A stretch of DNA of 64,000 nucleotides from contig CAZGRP010000004.1 in assembly GCA_964527995.1 (NCBI GenBank), forward strand, positions 62,001 through 126,000, written 5' to 3'. Both the position numbers and the translations under genes were made by a program. Every line of letters starts with the position of its first letter. Positions within the stretch are counted from its first letter, which is position 1. Positions 1-7,130 of this stretch are shown one piece after another. The notes below the pieces were generated by a model. The model saw only the letters and a program-made list of their open reading frames with translations. It was not told where the DNA came from and made no database searches. The stretch comes from CAZGRP01 sp964527995 (GTDB lineage Bacteria; Zhuqueibacterota; Zhuqueibacteria; Oceanimicrobiales; CAZGRP01).

Positions 1-1
1 C

Positions 2-445
2 GACTTTTTTGCCCCGGTTGGTTCGCGCCGCATGGATGTTCTTGGGGCTATGGTTGTCACCGTCGGAGCGCGGGCCTCGGAGGTGGCCCGCAAGCTCTAC
101 GAAGAGAGCCGGTACCAGGAGTACCTCTACTTTCACGGCTTGAGCGTCGAGACTGCCGAGGCCCTGGCCGAGTATTGGCACAAGCGCATGCGCCAGGAGC
201 TCGGCATCGCTGGCGAGGACGCCAAAGAGATCCGCAAGTTGTTCTCCCAGGGATATCGTGGATCTCGTTTCAGCTTCGGTTATCCCGCCTGCCCTGAGCT
301 CAGCGACCAGGTGAAGCTCTTCGAGATGCTGCGCCCAGAGCGCATCGGAGTGACCTTGTCCGAGGGCTACCAGATGGTGCCCGAGCAGTCGACTTCGGCC
401 ATCATCGTGCACCACCCCCAGGCGAGATACTTCAATGTGGATTGA
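2..445 (+). CDS. metH: Cobalamin-dependent methionine synthase, C-terminal end (partial)
   Basis: The reading frame is open from base 2 and enters the window without a start codon, so only the last 147 residues are present. They match the S-adenosylmethionine-binding activation domain of MetH, which reductively remethylates the cobalamin cofactor. The recognisable core is the YLYFHGLSVETAEALAEYWH stretch, then a QGYRGSRFSFGYPACPEL stretch and the closing EQSTSAIIVHHPQARYF region. The ATG at 32 is internal. In MetH this domain follows the homocysteine-, folate- and B12-binding modules, which must lie upstream of the window. The frame ends 84 bases before rlmN. Confidence 0.93.
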   Translation, partial: DFFAPVGSRRMDVLGAMVVTVGARASEVARKLYEESRYQEYLYFHGLSVETAEALAEYWHKRMRQELGIAGEDAKEIRKLFSQGYRGSRFSFGYPACPELSDQVKLFEMLRPERIGVTLSEGYQMVPEQSTSAIIVHHPQARYFNVD

Positions 446-528
446 ATGAAGAAGGCGGGGCAAACCAGAGTTCAAGTGGGCTGGTGCTCTCAGAAGTGAT
501 TCGAGACTTCGGATGGAGCGAACCACGC

Positions 529-1620
529 ATGAGGAAACTCGTGGCGCCACAGACAGTGGATCCACCCGGTCACCGCGTCTCCACAGTCGACCCCACCCTC
601 ACCGGCATCGTTGGGCTCGATCGTGATGAGATGGCGGCCCTGGTGAGCTCCCTGGGCGAGCCTCGGTTCCGCGCCGACCAGCTCTTCCAGTGGGTCTACC
701 GACGCGGTGTCTCGTCCTTTGCAGAGATGAGCAACTTGCCAGCCAGGCTGCGCCAGCGCCTCGCAGAGGCCGCTCGCATCGGCTGGTTGAGGCATATCCT
801 CAGTCAGCGCTCTGCTGTCGATGGCACCGTGAAGTTTCTTTTCGAACTCCCCGACGGCCGGCACATCGAAAGCGTCTTGATATGCGAACAGGATCGCCAT
901 ACGCTCTGCGTTTCCACGCAGGTGGGGTGTGCCATCGACTGCCAGTTTTGCGCCACCGGACGAATGGGATTCGTGAGAAATCTGACCGCCGGCGAGATCG
1001 TGGATCAGCTACTCGTTGTGCAGCGGCTCGAGGACGTGCGCCTGACCAATCTCGTGCTCATGGGCATGGGGGAGCCTTTTCACAACTACGAGGCCGCAAT
1101 CAAGGCATGCCAGCTGATCAGCGACCCGGACGGTATTGGCATGAGTGCGCGCCATATCGTGGTGTCCACCAGCGGGCTGGTTCCGCAGATCTTGCGATTC
1201 GCCGAGGAAGGACACAGGTACCGGCTGGCGATCTCACTGAATGCGACCACCGACCGGTTGCGCGATCAGCTCATGCCGCTCAATCGCCGCTGGCCGTTGC
1301 AGCAGCTTTTGAAGGCGGCGGACTTCTACGTTCGCAAGACGGGCTCCGCCGTGACTTTCGAGTATGTCCTCATGGAGGGGCTGAATGATTCTCTGGACGA
1401 CGCCCGGCGATTGAAGCAGATGTTGCGGCCCCTGCGCTGCAAGTTGAACCTGATCCCCTACAACGCCACGAAGGGACCTTTCCGTCGTCCCTCGGAGGAA
1501 CGCCTGCTCCAATTCTATCGCCAGTTGGAAGGGATGCGCGTACCGGTAACCATCCGCTGGAGCCGAGGGACCGACATCGATGCGGCTTGCGGTCAACTTG
1601 CGACTGCCGAGGGGGCCTGA
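529..1620 (+). CDS. rlmN: 23S rRNA (A2503-C2)/tRNA (A37-C2) methyltransferase RlmN
   Basis: Radical-SAM enzyme that methylates C2 of an adenine in 23S rRNA and in some tRNAs. The [4Fe-4S] cluster motif CxxxCxxC is at residues 134-141 (CAIDCQFC). The second catalytic cysteine is at 354, almost the position of E. coli Cys355. The GMGEPFHNY and NRRWP regions are also typical. The N-terminal helical part (EPRFRADQLFQWVYRRGV) is the RlmN accessory domain. I chose the ATG at 529, giving 363 residues and normal family length. An in-frame TTG at 442 would add 29 residues unlike the family. There is no strong ribosome site before either. Confidence 0.95.
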   Translation: MRKLVAPQTVDPPGHRVSTVDPTLTGIVGLDRDEMAALVSSLGEPRFRADQLFQWVYRRGVSSFAEMSNLPARLRQRLAEAARIGWLRHILSQRSAVDGTVKFLFELPDGRHIESVLICEQDRHTLCVSTQVGCAIDCQFCATGRMGFVRNLTAGEIVDQLLVVQRLEDVRLTNLVLMGMGEPFHNYEAAIKACQLISDPDGIGMSARHIVVSTSGLVPQILRFAEEGHRYRLAISLNATTDRLRDQLMPLNRRWPLQQLLKAADFYVRKTGSAVTFEYVLMEGLNDSLDDARRLKQMLRPLRCKLNLIPYNATKGPFRRPSEERLLQFYRQLEGMRVPVTIRWSRGTDIDAACGQLATAEGA

Positions 1621-1643
1621 AAGAGCCGTGATGTAAAGGCTGA

Positions 1644-2720
1644 CTACTTGGGATTCGGTGGGTCTTCTGAGGATGTGGTTGTGAGGCCGGTGGCGCTTTT
1701 GGTTGTGGCGATTTTGCTCAGCTTCTGCAGATATTTCCTGGCGCGGCGTTTCTCCTCTTTTGACAGCGGAATCGCCAGCGCCAGTTTTTTTTGAGCGTCG
1801 GCCTCCGCAAGCTTTCCGAGACGGAGGTAGCACTCGGCCATACGCGTGCGTAGCACCAGCGCATTGTAGGAGCCAAGCCGTCCCTCGTTCGTGAAAGAAA
1901 GGAGCAGCGATTTGTAGAGCTTCAAAGCCGCCTGCCAGCGCCCGAGAAGGCGATCGGTGGCCGCAGCCGTCCACATGAAAAAACGGCTGGTTGGATAGGC
2001 CGCCAATGCCTGGTGTGCCAGGCGGTTCGCCTCCGGGAGTCGCTTCTCGCTCACCAGGATCCAGGCCAGGGAGTTGATGGCCGGATATCTCGAATACGTC
2101 CCCCTCTCAGCCGCCAGCCTCACCATGCGGATTCCCTCCGCCCTCTCATCGCGGACAAACGGCAGCCAGGTGAGAAACCTGGCATATTTGCTCCGGTAGT
2201 ACTTGTAGGTGCCGATACCGAGGTAAGCATCGTAGAGCGTCGAGTCGGCAGCCAAGGCCCGCTCCAGGGCGGCGATGCTCTCCATGCCGGTGCGGAAGGC
2301 TTGGACGTACTGAGCCCTTTTCCCGTAGTAGAAGGCAAGGTAGCCCAGGCCGCCGCCGAGGAAGAAGTTACCCCAGGCACTCTCAGGGTTGCGGCGTAAA
2401 AGCTTTCTGGACTTGGTGATGGTGTGCTCCACCGCGCGCTTGAATTCCTTCTCGCGACGATAGTCCTCGTAGTCGAGCATGATGGAGTGCAGCACGGCGG
2501 CATGGAAGAAGGCGCCCGCGGGGCTGTCGGGGAAGCGCCTTTCCATCTCCCGAACGTGAAGCATGGCGGCCTCGTAGTCCTGGGTGATCACCTCCTTGAT
2601 TGCAGCGCTGGCCAGTGTGTCCAGGGCAGGGGAGATGAAGCCATTGCTTTCGGGCTGTGCCGTGGCAGTCGTGACGGTGGCCCCTGTGGCGAGAAGGAAG
2701 GGGAGGAGGAACCGCCTCAT
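1644..2720 (-). CDS. Exported tetratricopeptide-like repeat protein
   Basis: 358 residues from the ATG at 2720. The first 21 residues form a signal peptide ending near ATAQ, so the protein is probably periplasmic. The rest is helical with TPR-like units: AAMLHVREMERRFPDSPAGAFF near residue 50, the NPESAWGNFFLGGGLGYLAFYYGK segment, and EANRLAHQALAAYPTSRFFMW further on. A basic lysine-rich C-terminus follows. Such proteins usually scaffold others, and no enzyme motif is visible. The open frame continues upstream to 3194 but that part has no coding character and crosses the promoter region. It is convergent with rlmN, with 23 bases between them. Confidence 0.75.
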   Translation of the reverse strand: MRRFLLPFLLATGATVTTATAQPESNGFISPALDTLASAAIKEVITQDYEAAMLHVREMERRFPDSPAGAFFHAAVLHSIMLDYEDYRREKEFKRAVEHTITKSRKLLRRNPESAWGNFFLGGGLGYLAFYYGKRAQYVQAFRTGMESIAALERALAADSTLYDAYLGIGTYKYYRSKYARFLTWLPFVRDERAEGIRMVRLAAERGTYSRYPAINSLAWILVSEKRLPEANRLAHQALAAYPTSRFFMWTAAATDRLLGRWQAALKLYKSLLLSFTNEGRLGSYNALVLRTRMAECYLRLGKLAEADAQKKLALAIPLSKEEKRRARKYLQKLSKIATTKSATGLTTTSSEDPPNPK

Positions 2721-2886
2721 GATGTTCTGTCTGGTGGATCGCCGGCCAGCAGAGGGCCGGTTGGTGAGTGTGACTCGCATGGTTGGCTGCGATTCCAGCT
2801 CATGATGGTGCATGAAAACCGCCCGAGCGATAGCTGGCAGTCGAGCTCGCCGAGGCCTGGATTCAAGATATACCAGCTCTAGAGTG

Positions 2887-2914
2887 AATATAGGCTTTTG
2901 GGTCAAAAAAGCAA
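2887..2914 (-). promoter_or_regulatory. Promoter for the exported TPR protein
   Basis: Minus-strand TTGCTT, 16 bases, TATATT. It lies about 165 bases before the ATG at 2720 and back to back with the rpoD promoter, so the 2721-3056 gap is a divergent promoter region. Confidence 0.45.
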
Positions 2915-2965
2915 GGATGAAAGGGCAGAGGGAACATCCGACAGGCCGAGCTTGGCAAGAAAACG

Positions 2966-2994
2966 TTGACAAACTTCGCTTGTTTCCGTATATT
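2966..2994 (+). promoter_or_regulatory. Promoter of rpoD
   Basis: TTGACA at 2966-2971, a 17-base spacer and TATATT at 2989-2994, about 60 bases before the GTG start. Probably read by the housekeeping sigma factor that the gene itself encodes, implying self-maintained expression (inference). Confidence 0.75.
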
Positions 2995-3056
2995 AACAGG
3001 TTGAACCAGCTACCCACCTCCTTTCTGGTCCAACCGAAGCAGCAGAAGGAGTCCTT

Positions 3057-3914
3057 GTGGCAAAACTCACCAGTGGCAGTCGCAGTCGAAGTGAGCAGTC
3101 TCTCGAACGCTACCTCCAAGAAATTGGAGAAGTTCCACTCCTGACACCTGAGGAAGAGATTGAGCTGGCGAAGCGGATCAAGAAGGGGGACCACGAGGCA
3201 CTTGAAAAACTCACCAAGGCCAACCTGCGGTTCGTGGTCAGCGTCGCCAAGCAGTATCAGAATCAGGGGCTTTCCCTGGGTGATTTGATCAACGAGGGCA
3301 ACCTCGGCCTCATCAAAGCCGCCAACCGCTTTGATGAGACACGCGGCTTCAAGTTTATCTCCTATGCCGTCTGGTGGATCCGCCAGTCCATCCTCCAGGC
3401 CCTGGCCGAACAGTCCCGCGTGGTTCGGCTGCCGCTGAACCGCGTCGGCGCACTCAACAAAATCGGTAAGGCTCTGAGTGCGCTGGAACAGGAGTTCGAG
3501 CGCGAGCCTTCGGCGGCGGAGATCGCCGATGAGTTGGACATGACGCCCTACGAGGTTTCGGACACCCTAAAGATTTCCGGCAAGCACCTTTCCCTCGATG
3601 CTCCCTTCAACCAGGACGAAGAGAGTCGACTGCTCGACGTCCTGGCGAGCAATGAACTTCCCTCCCCAGATAACCGCCTGATGCGCGAGTCCCTCAAGAT
3701 CGAGGTCGAACGCGCTCTGGCGAGTCTCACCCCGAGAGAGGCGGAGGTCGTAAAACTCTATTTTGGTCTGGGTCGGGAACATCCCCTGACCCTCGAGGAA
3801 ATCGGCGAGCGATTCAACCTGACGCGGGAACGCGTACGGCAGATCAAAGAGAAGGCGATTCGCAGGCTTCGCCACGCCTCACGCAGCAAACCACTGCGGA
3901 GCTATCTCGGCTAG
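3057..3914 (+). CDS. rpoD: RNA polymerase primary sigma factor RpoD (sigma-70)
   Basis: 285 residues, without the acidic region 1.1 of proteobacterial RpoD. The short YLQEIGEVPLLTPEEEIELAKRI start is typical of Bacteroidetes/Chlorobi-type housekeeping factors. Region 2 is complete, including NLRFVVSVAKQYQNQGLSLG, the core-binding and -10-melting segment NRFDETRGFKFISYAVWWIR, and region 3. Region 4 carries the -35-binding helix LTLEEIGERFNLTRERVRQI. The GTG start is preceded by AAGGAG five bases upstream. A second, more divergent factor lies at 10944. Downstream, a TCACC/GGTGA hairpin near 3958-3971 might be a weak terminator. Confidence 0.95.
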   Translation: MAKLTSGSRSRSEQSLERYLQEIGEVPLLTPEEEIELAKRIKKGDHEALEKLTKANLRFVVSVAKQYQNQGLSLGDLINEGNLGLIKAANRFDETRGFKFISYAVWWIRQSILQALAEQSRVVRLPLNRVGALNKIGKALSALEQEFEREPSAAEIADELDMTPYEVSDTLKISGKHLSLDAPFNQDEESRLLDVLASNELPSPDNRLMRESLKIEVERALASLTPREAEVVKLYFGLGREHPLTLEEIGERFNLTRERVRQIKEKAIRRLRHASRSKPLRSYLG

Positions 3915-4013
3915 TCAAGAATCGGTACGCTATATCTTAGGGTAATGGTTTGAGAGTCACCACGCGGTGAAATACAAACTTTTTCGTTGCTGCAATACCC
4001 GCCGATTTTTCTC

Positions 4014-4042
4014 TTGACAAGTGGTGAACCGGTTATTATATT
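4014..4042 (+). promoter_or_regulatory. Promoter of the M23 peptidase gene
   Basis: TTGACA at 4014-4019, 17 bases, TATATT at 4037-4042. The start codon is about 190 bases further on. That leader contains a GGAAAC/GTTTCC hairpin near 4091-4108 but no terminator or known riboswitch that I can recognise. Confidence 0.75.
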
Positions 4043-4238
4043 ACGGCTCGACTCTTAGCGCACGCTTCATCAAATCCTGCCGCAGTTAGAGGAAACGAGG
4101 TAGTTTCCGAACCATTGATCACCGTTTTGGCAAGGCCCTCTTTCGCCCTGGGGACGGCGAGCCGGCCGGTTGCGCCGCAGGTGTGGGGAATGCTTTGTGT
4201 GGAGGATTCCGGGTCCACAGATGGAGGAAGGAAAGGTG

Positions 4239-5162
4239 ATGCGCCACAAGAAGATCAAGGTGATCTACTACTCGCTGCGGGGCTCAGAGTCATCAGAGGT
4301 CAATTTCACCTGGGGCAAGTTCGTGGCTTTGATGGCGGCCGTTTTGGTCGTGGCACTGGTGGTCAGTGCCGGCCTGCTGAGCCTGCTAACGGATGTTTTC
4401 CATGATGTTCGAGTCGCTTCCCTGAAAAGGGAAAATGAAGTCCTCCAGCAGCGTTACAGCGAAATCGGTGCAAAACTCACCCGCATCGAATCACGCCTCA
4501 AGTACCTCGAAAAGCAAGACGATGACCTGAGAATATTCGCAGACCTGCCAAAGCTGGACAAGGATGTTCTCGAGGTTGGAACCGGAGGCTACGTTCGTGA
4601 GGCGAGCTACGATCCGGCCCCGCTACCGGATGCTCTGAGCCAGGAGATCTCTGAGTTTGCGTCACTGGCCGACAAGATGGAAAGACAGATCGAGCTGTTC
4701 GTCGAAAGCCGGCGCGAGATCGACCAGAAGCTTGCCGAGGAGAACCAGAGGATTAAACATACGCCCACCATCCGACCCATCATCGGCGGCCGGATCACCG
4801 ACAAGTTCGGTATGCGTATCGATCCTTTCTTGTCTCAGCGCCGCCATCACGACGGCATCGATATCGCCGTGGTGGAAGGGACCGAGGTCTATGCTTCGGC
4901 CGATGGCGTTGTCGAGCGGGTCGTGCGCCGAGCCAAGCCGAACCGTGGATACGGCAAGCAAGTTATTATCAACCACGGTTACGGCGTGCGGACGCGCTAC
5001 GGGCATCTGTCAAAAATCCTCGTGCGCCAGGGCCAGAAAGTGAGTCGCTGGGACCCGATCGGCTTGGTTGGAGAAACCGGCCGCGCCACTGGGCCACATC
5101 TCCACTACGAAGTCATCGTCGACGGAAAGCCGCTGGACCCCTTCAAGTACATTCTGAATTGA
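4239..5162 (+). CDS. Membrane-anchored M23 family peptidase (LytM-like)
   Basis: 307 residues. A single membrane segment (about residues 27-50) follows a basic cytoplasmic tail. A coiled coil runs from about 60 to 180, and the C-terminal LytM domain begins near RPIIGGRITDKFGMRIDP. Zinc-ligand motifs are intact: His204 and Asp208 (HDGID) and the HLHYEV pair His287/His289. The domain therefore looks active on peptidoglycan crosslinks, though many such coiled-coil proteins act in division or envelope assembly. The ATG at 4239 has AGGAAGG just upstream; the frame is open back to 4170 without a better site. It is transcribed alone ahead of tmRNA. Confidence 0.85.
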   Translation: MRHKKIKVIYYSLRGSESSEVNFTWGKFVALMAAVLVVALVVSAGLLSLLTDVFHDVRVASLKRENEVLQQRYSEIGAKLTRIESRLKYLEKQDDDLRIFADLPKLDKDVLEVGTGGYVREASYDPAPLPDALSQEISEFASLADKMERQIELFVESRREIDQKLAEENQRIKHTPTIRPIIGGRITDKFGMRIDPFLSQRRHHDGIDIAVVEGTEVYASADGVVERVVRRAKPNRGYGKQVIINHGYGVRTRYGHLSKILVRQGQKVSRWDPIGLVGETGRATGPHLHYEVIVDGKPLDPFKYILN

Positions 5163-5241
5163 CCTGATTTCCACCGGCGGCGCGAAAACGGTCCGGTGAG
5201 GGAACTTTCATCGGCCGGTTGGAGTCCATAAAAGCGGATTC

Positions 5242-5602
5242 GGGGACGACATGGCTTCGACGGGGGTCGAGGAGCCAAGAACTGCATGCCGAGGTTTCCT
5301 GGAACCTCGTAAAACACCAGGAGCCCAAATTAAACGCAGACAATTATGCGTATGCCCTGGCTGCCTAATTAATTAGTGCAGCCCGCCTTGCCTGGCGAGG
5401 CCACCTAGCCAGGTTCGGCGCCGGTAGCGGTGGCTAGCCAGCAGCTTCTGCCTGAGGGCTGCAGGCGAAACTCAATCGGGCTGGCTTTGAAACAGCTTTG
5501 CCTGTTGTGCTGTTCAAAGCGAGATAGAACAACAGACTAAGCATGTAGAGGTTCTTGGGGACTGGCCTTCGGACGTGGGTTCGATTCCCACCGTCTCCAC
5601 CA
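5242..5602 (+). ncRNA. ssrA: Transfer-messenger RNA (tmRNA)
   Basis: One-piece tmRNA that rescues stalled ribosomes together with SmpB, which is not in this window. The 5' GGGGACG (from 5242) pairs fully, with one G-U, to the 3' CGTCTCC at 5592-5598, followed by A and an encoded CCA at 5600-5602. The 5' D-like segment ACATGGCTTCGACGGGGG and the 3' T arm GTGGGTTCGATTCCCAC are canonical. The tag reading frame lies at 5336-5368. The 3' CCA is followed nine bases later by a strong terminator. A -10-like CATAAA sits at 5228-5233, but I see no convincing -35. Confidence 0.97.
5336..5368 (+). other. tmRNA tag-peptide reading frame
   Basis: Resume codon GCA at 5336, then a frame encoding ADNYAYALAA and a TAA stop at 5366, with a second in-frame stop soon after. 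With the tRNA-borne alanine the tag is AADNYAYALAA. It keeps the hydrophobic ALAA end that ClpXP-type proteases recognise. Confidence 0.92.
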
Positions 5603-5610
5603 GCTTTGTA

Positions 5611-5662
5611 GAAAGCCACACTGGGTGCTTAGGCTGGCAGCCGGTGTGGCTTTCTTTCTTTC
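5611..5662 (+). terminator. Intrinsic terminator of tmRNA
   Basis: Stem GAAAGCCACAC (5611-5621) pairs with GTGTGGCTTTC (5644-5654). An inner GGCT/AGCC helix lies in the loop and a T-rich tail TTCTTTC follows. Confidence 0.85.
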
Positions 5663-5720
5663 AGGAGAGCTGCAATATCCGTTCTGTGTTCGAGGCAGGC
5701 AACCTTGTTCGTCGCGCGCC

Positions 5721-5801
5721 CAGGCCTGCCGGGAACGGCATGAAACCATTTGCATTCAGAGACTGAAATGCGTACTTTTGCGAGCGCATTCGGCAGGCCT
5801 G
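5721..5801. repeat. Long inverted repeat with nested stems (structured element)
   Basis: Perfect 11-base arms CAGGCCTGCCG (5721-5731) and CGGCAGGCCTG (5791-5801) enclose two further stems. One is TTCAG/CTGAA (5755-5767). The other is AATGCG/CGCATT (5767-5772 with 5785-5790), stacked directly on the outer arm. The result is a branched fold of about 80 bases between the tmRNA terminator and the GH172 gene. There is no T-run, so it is not a terminator. It could be an RNA leader element or a palindromic DNA repeat; I cannot assign a family. Confidence 0.5.
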
Positions 5802-5899
5802 TGTCACCGGCGGCCACTTTGCCGCGGGCGAGTGCGGGGGCTTTTGCAGGATTCGGCCTTCGGTGAACTGCTTAGTGCGTGGGTGATAGGAGGAATCCG

Positions 5900-6955
5900 A
5901 TGCTTGATGTCGGGTGTTTGCCGGGCCTGAGCGGCCTTTATCATCTTTCCAATGCGCGTACGCGGTCGGTATCGGCTGAGAATCCAACTGGGGAAAAGGG
6001 TGGAGGTGCGCGTGCCGAGCCGCAGGCCGGCAGTCCCGCCGCACGACTGGGGAAAGGCTGGAAGGTGCGGCCGTGTCTGGAGCACATCCCCGCTGGCGGA
6101 ACAGTCACCCTCGCCGATCTGCGCGGTCCGGGGGTCATCCAGCATATCTGGATCACCACTGATGTGAAAGTCTATAGAGACGGTGTACTGCGGTTCTACT
6201 GGGATGAGGAGCCTCATCCTTCTGTGGAGGTACCGGTAGGCGATTTTTTCGCCAACGGGCATGGCATGCGGTACGGTGTAAATTCACTGCCGGTCTGCGT
6301 CAATCCCTCCGGCGGTTTCAACTGCTATTGGCCGATGCCTTTTCGCAAGCGTGCCCGTGTGACCTTCGAAAACCAGCATCGCGACGAACTCCCTTTTTTG
6401 TTCTATCAAATCACCTATGCGGAGACCGACATCGGCGAGGCTGCGGCCACTTTCCATGCTCAATGGCGGCGTTCCCTGACATCGCGCCAGCGGCCCGAGC
6501 ACGTCTTGGTGGATGACATCCGCGGCAAGGGCCACTACGTCGGCACGCATCTGTCATGGACACAGCTTTCAGACGGCTGGTGGGGGGAAGGCGAGTTCAA
6601 ATTCTACATCGATGGCGACGAAGAGTATCCCACCATCTGCGGCACGGGCACCGAAGACTACTTCGGTGGCGCCTGGTGCTTCGGAGAGACCTATTCCACT
6701 CCTTTTCTGGGCTACCCGCTCTGGCGCAAGGAGCCAGGATCGGTTCCGAAGCATGCCATGTACCGCTGGCACATTCTCGATCCCATTCGTTTTGAGCGGG
6801 ATCTGCGCGTTACCGTGCAGGCCCTCGGCTGGTGGCCCGATCATACGTTTCAGCCGCTGACTGACGACATCGCCTCGGTCGCCTACTGGTATCAGAGTGA
6901 GCCTCATGTGCCTTTTCCGCCGTTGCCACCGCCACAAGTTCGCTGGCCGCGCTGA
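5900..6955 (+). CDS. GH172-family (DUF2961) glycoside hydrolase-like protein
   Basis: 351 residues. The family signature is clear: GPGVIQHIWITTD, then FYWDEEPHPSVEVPVGDFF with the acidic cluster, FNCYWPMPFRKRARVTFEN, and GTGTEDYFGGAWCFGE. GH172 enzymes cleave alpha-fructoside or arabinofuranoside linkages in polysaccharides, so an oligosaccharide substrate is likely but not identified. I see no signal peptide, which suggests a cytoplasmic enzyme. The ATG at 5900 has TAGGAGGA seven bases upstream. The N-terminal 40 residues are Ala/Gly-rich and poorly conserved. It stands alone between tmRNA and the first two-component pair. Confidence 0.85.
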   Translation: MLDVGCLPGLSGLYHLSNARTRSVSAENPTGEKGGGARAEPQAGSPAARLGKGWKVRPCLEHIPAGGTVTLADLRGPGVIQHIWITTDVKVYRDGVLRFYWDEEPHPSVEVPVGDFFANGHGMRYGVNSLPVCVNPSGGFNCYWPMPFRKRARVTFENQHRDELPFLFYQITYAETDIGEAAATFHAQWRRSLTSRQRPEHVLVDDIRGKGHYVGTHLSWTQLSDGWWGEGEFKFYIDGDEEYPTICGTGTEDYFGGAWCFGETYSTPFLGYPLWRKEPGSVPKHAMYRWHILDPIRFERDLRVTVQALGWWPDHTFQPLTDDIASVAYWYQSEPHVPFPPLPPPQVRWPR

Positions 6956-7130
6956 CATAGCGTTCCCACCCGGGTGGAAAGCGGGGGATGCACCCAAAGA
7001 AGCCGGAATCCGGCGGTTTCTGTAGCAGCCAGTGGGGCGCTGGTAGACGCACTTCCAGGAGGTCCGAACTGCAGCCCTGCTGTGGGCGTAAGTGGACTGA
7101 GTGGCATCCTCAGAATCAAGGAATGGCAAA

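Noticed and set aside
442..528. TTG start that would extend rlmN by 29 residues
   Set aside because: The extra residues have no similarity to the RlmN front, and the ATG at 529 gives the normal length.
2721..3194. Upstream continuation of the TPR protein frame
   Set aside because: It crosses the divergent promoter region and the first part of rpoD and has no coding character; the signal peptide begins at 2720.
5242..5602. tRNA gene, suggested by the TTCGATTCC arm
   Set aside because: The whole region fits tmRNA, including tag frame, acceptor pairing and terminator; there is no anticodon stem.
5593..5900. Integrated element at the tmRNA 3' end
   Set aside because: Islands often insert there, but no duplicate of the tmRNA 3' end and no integrase gene was found downstream.
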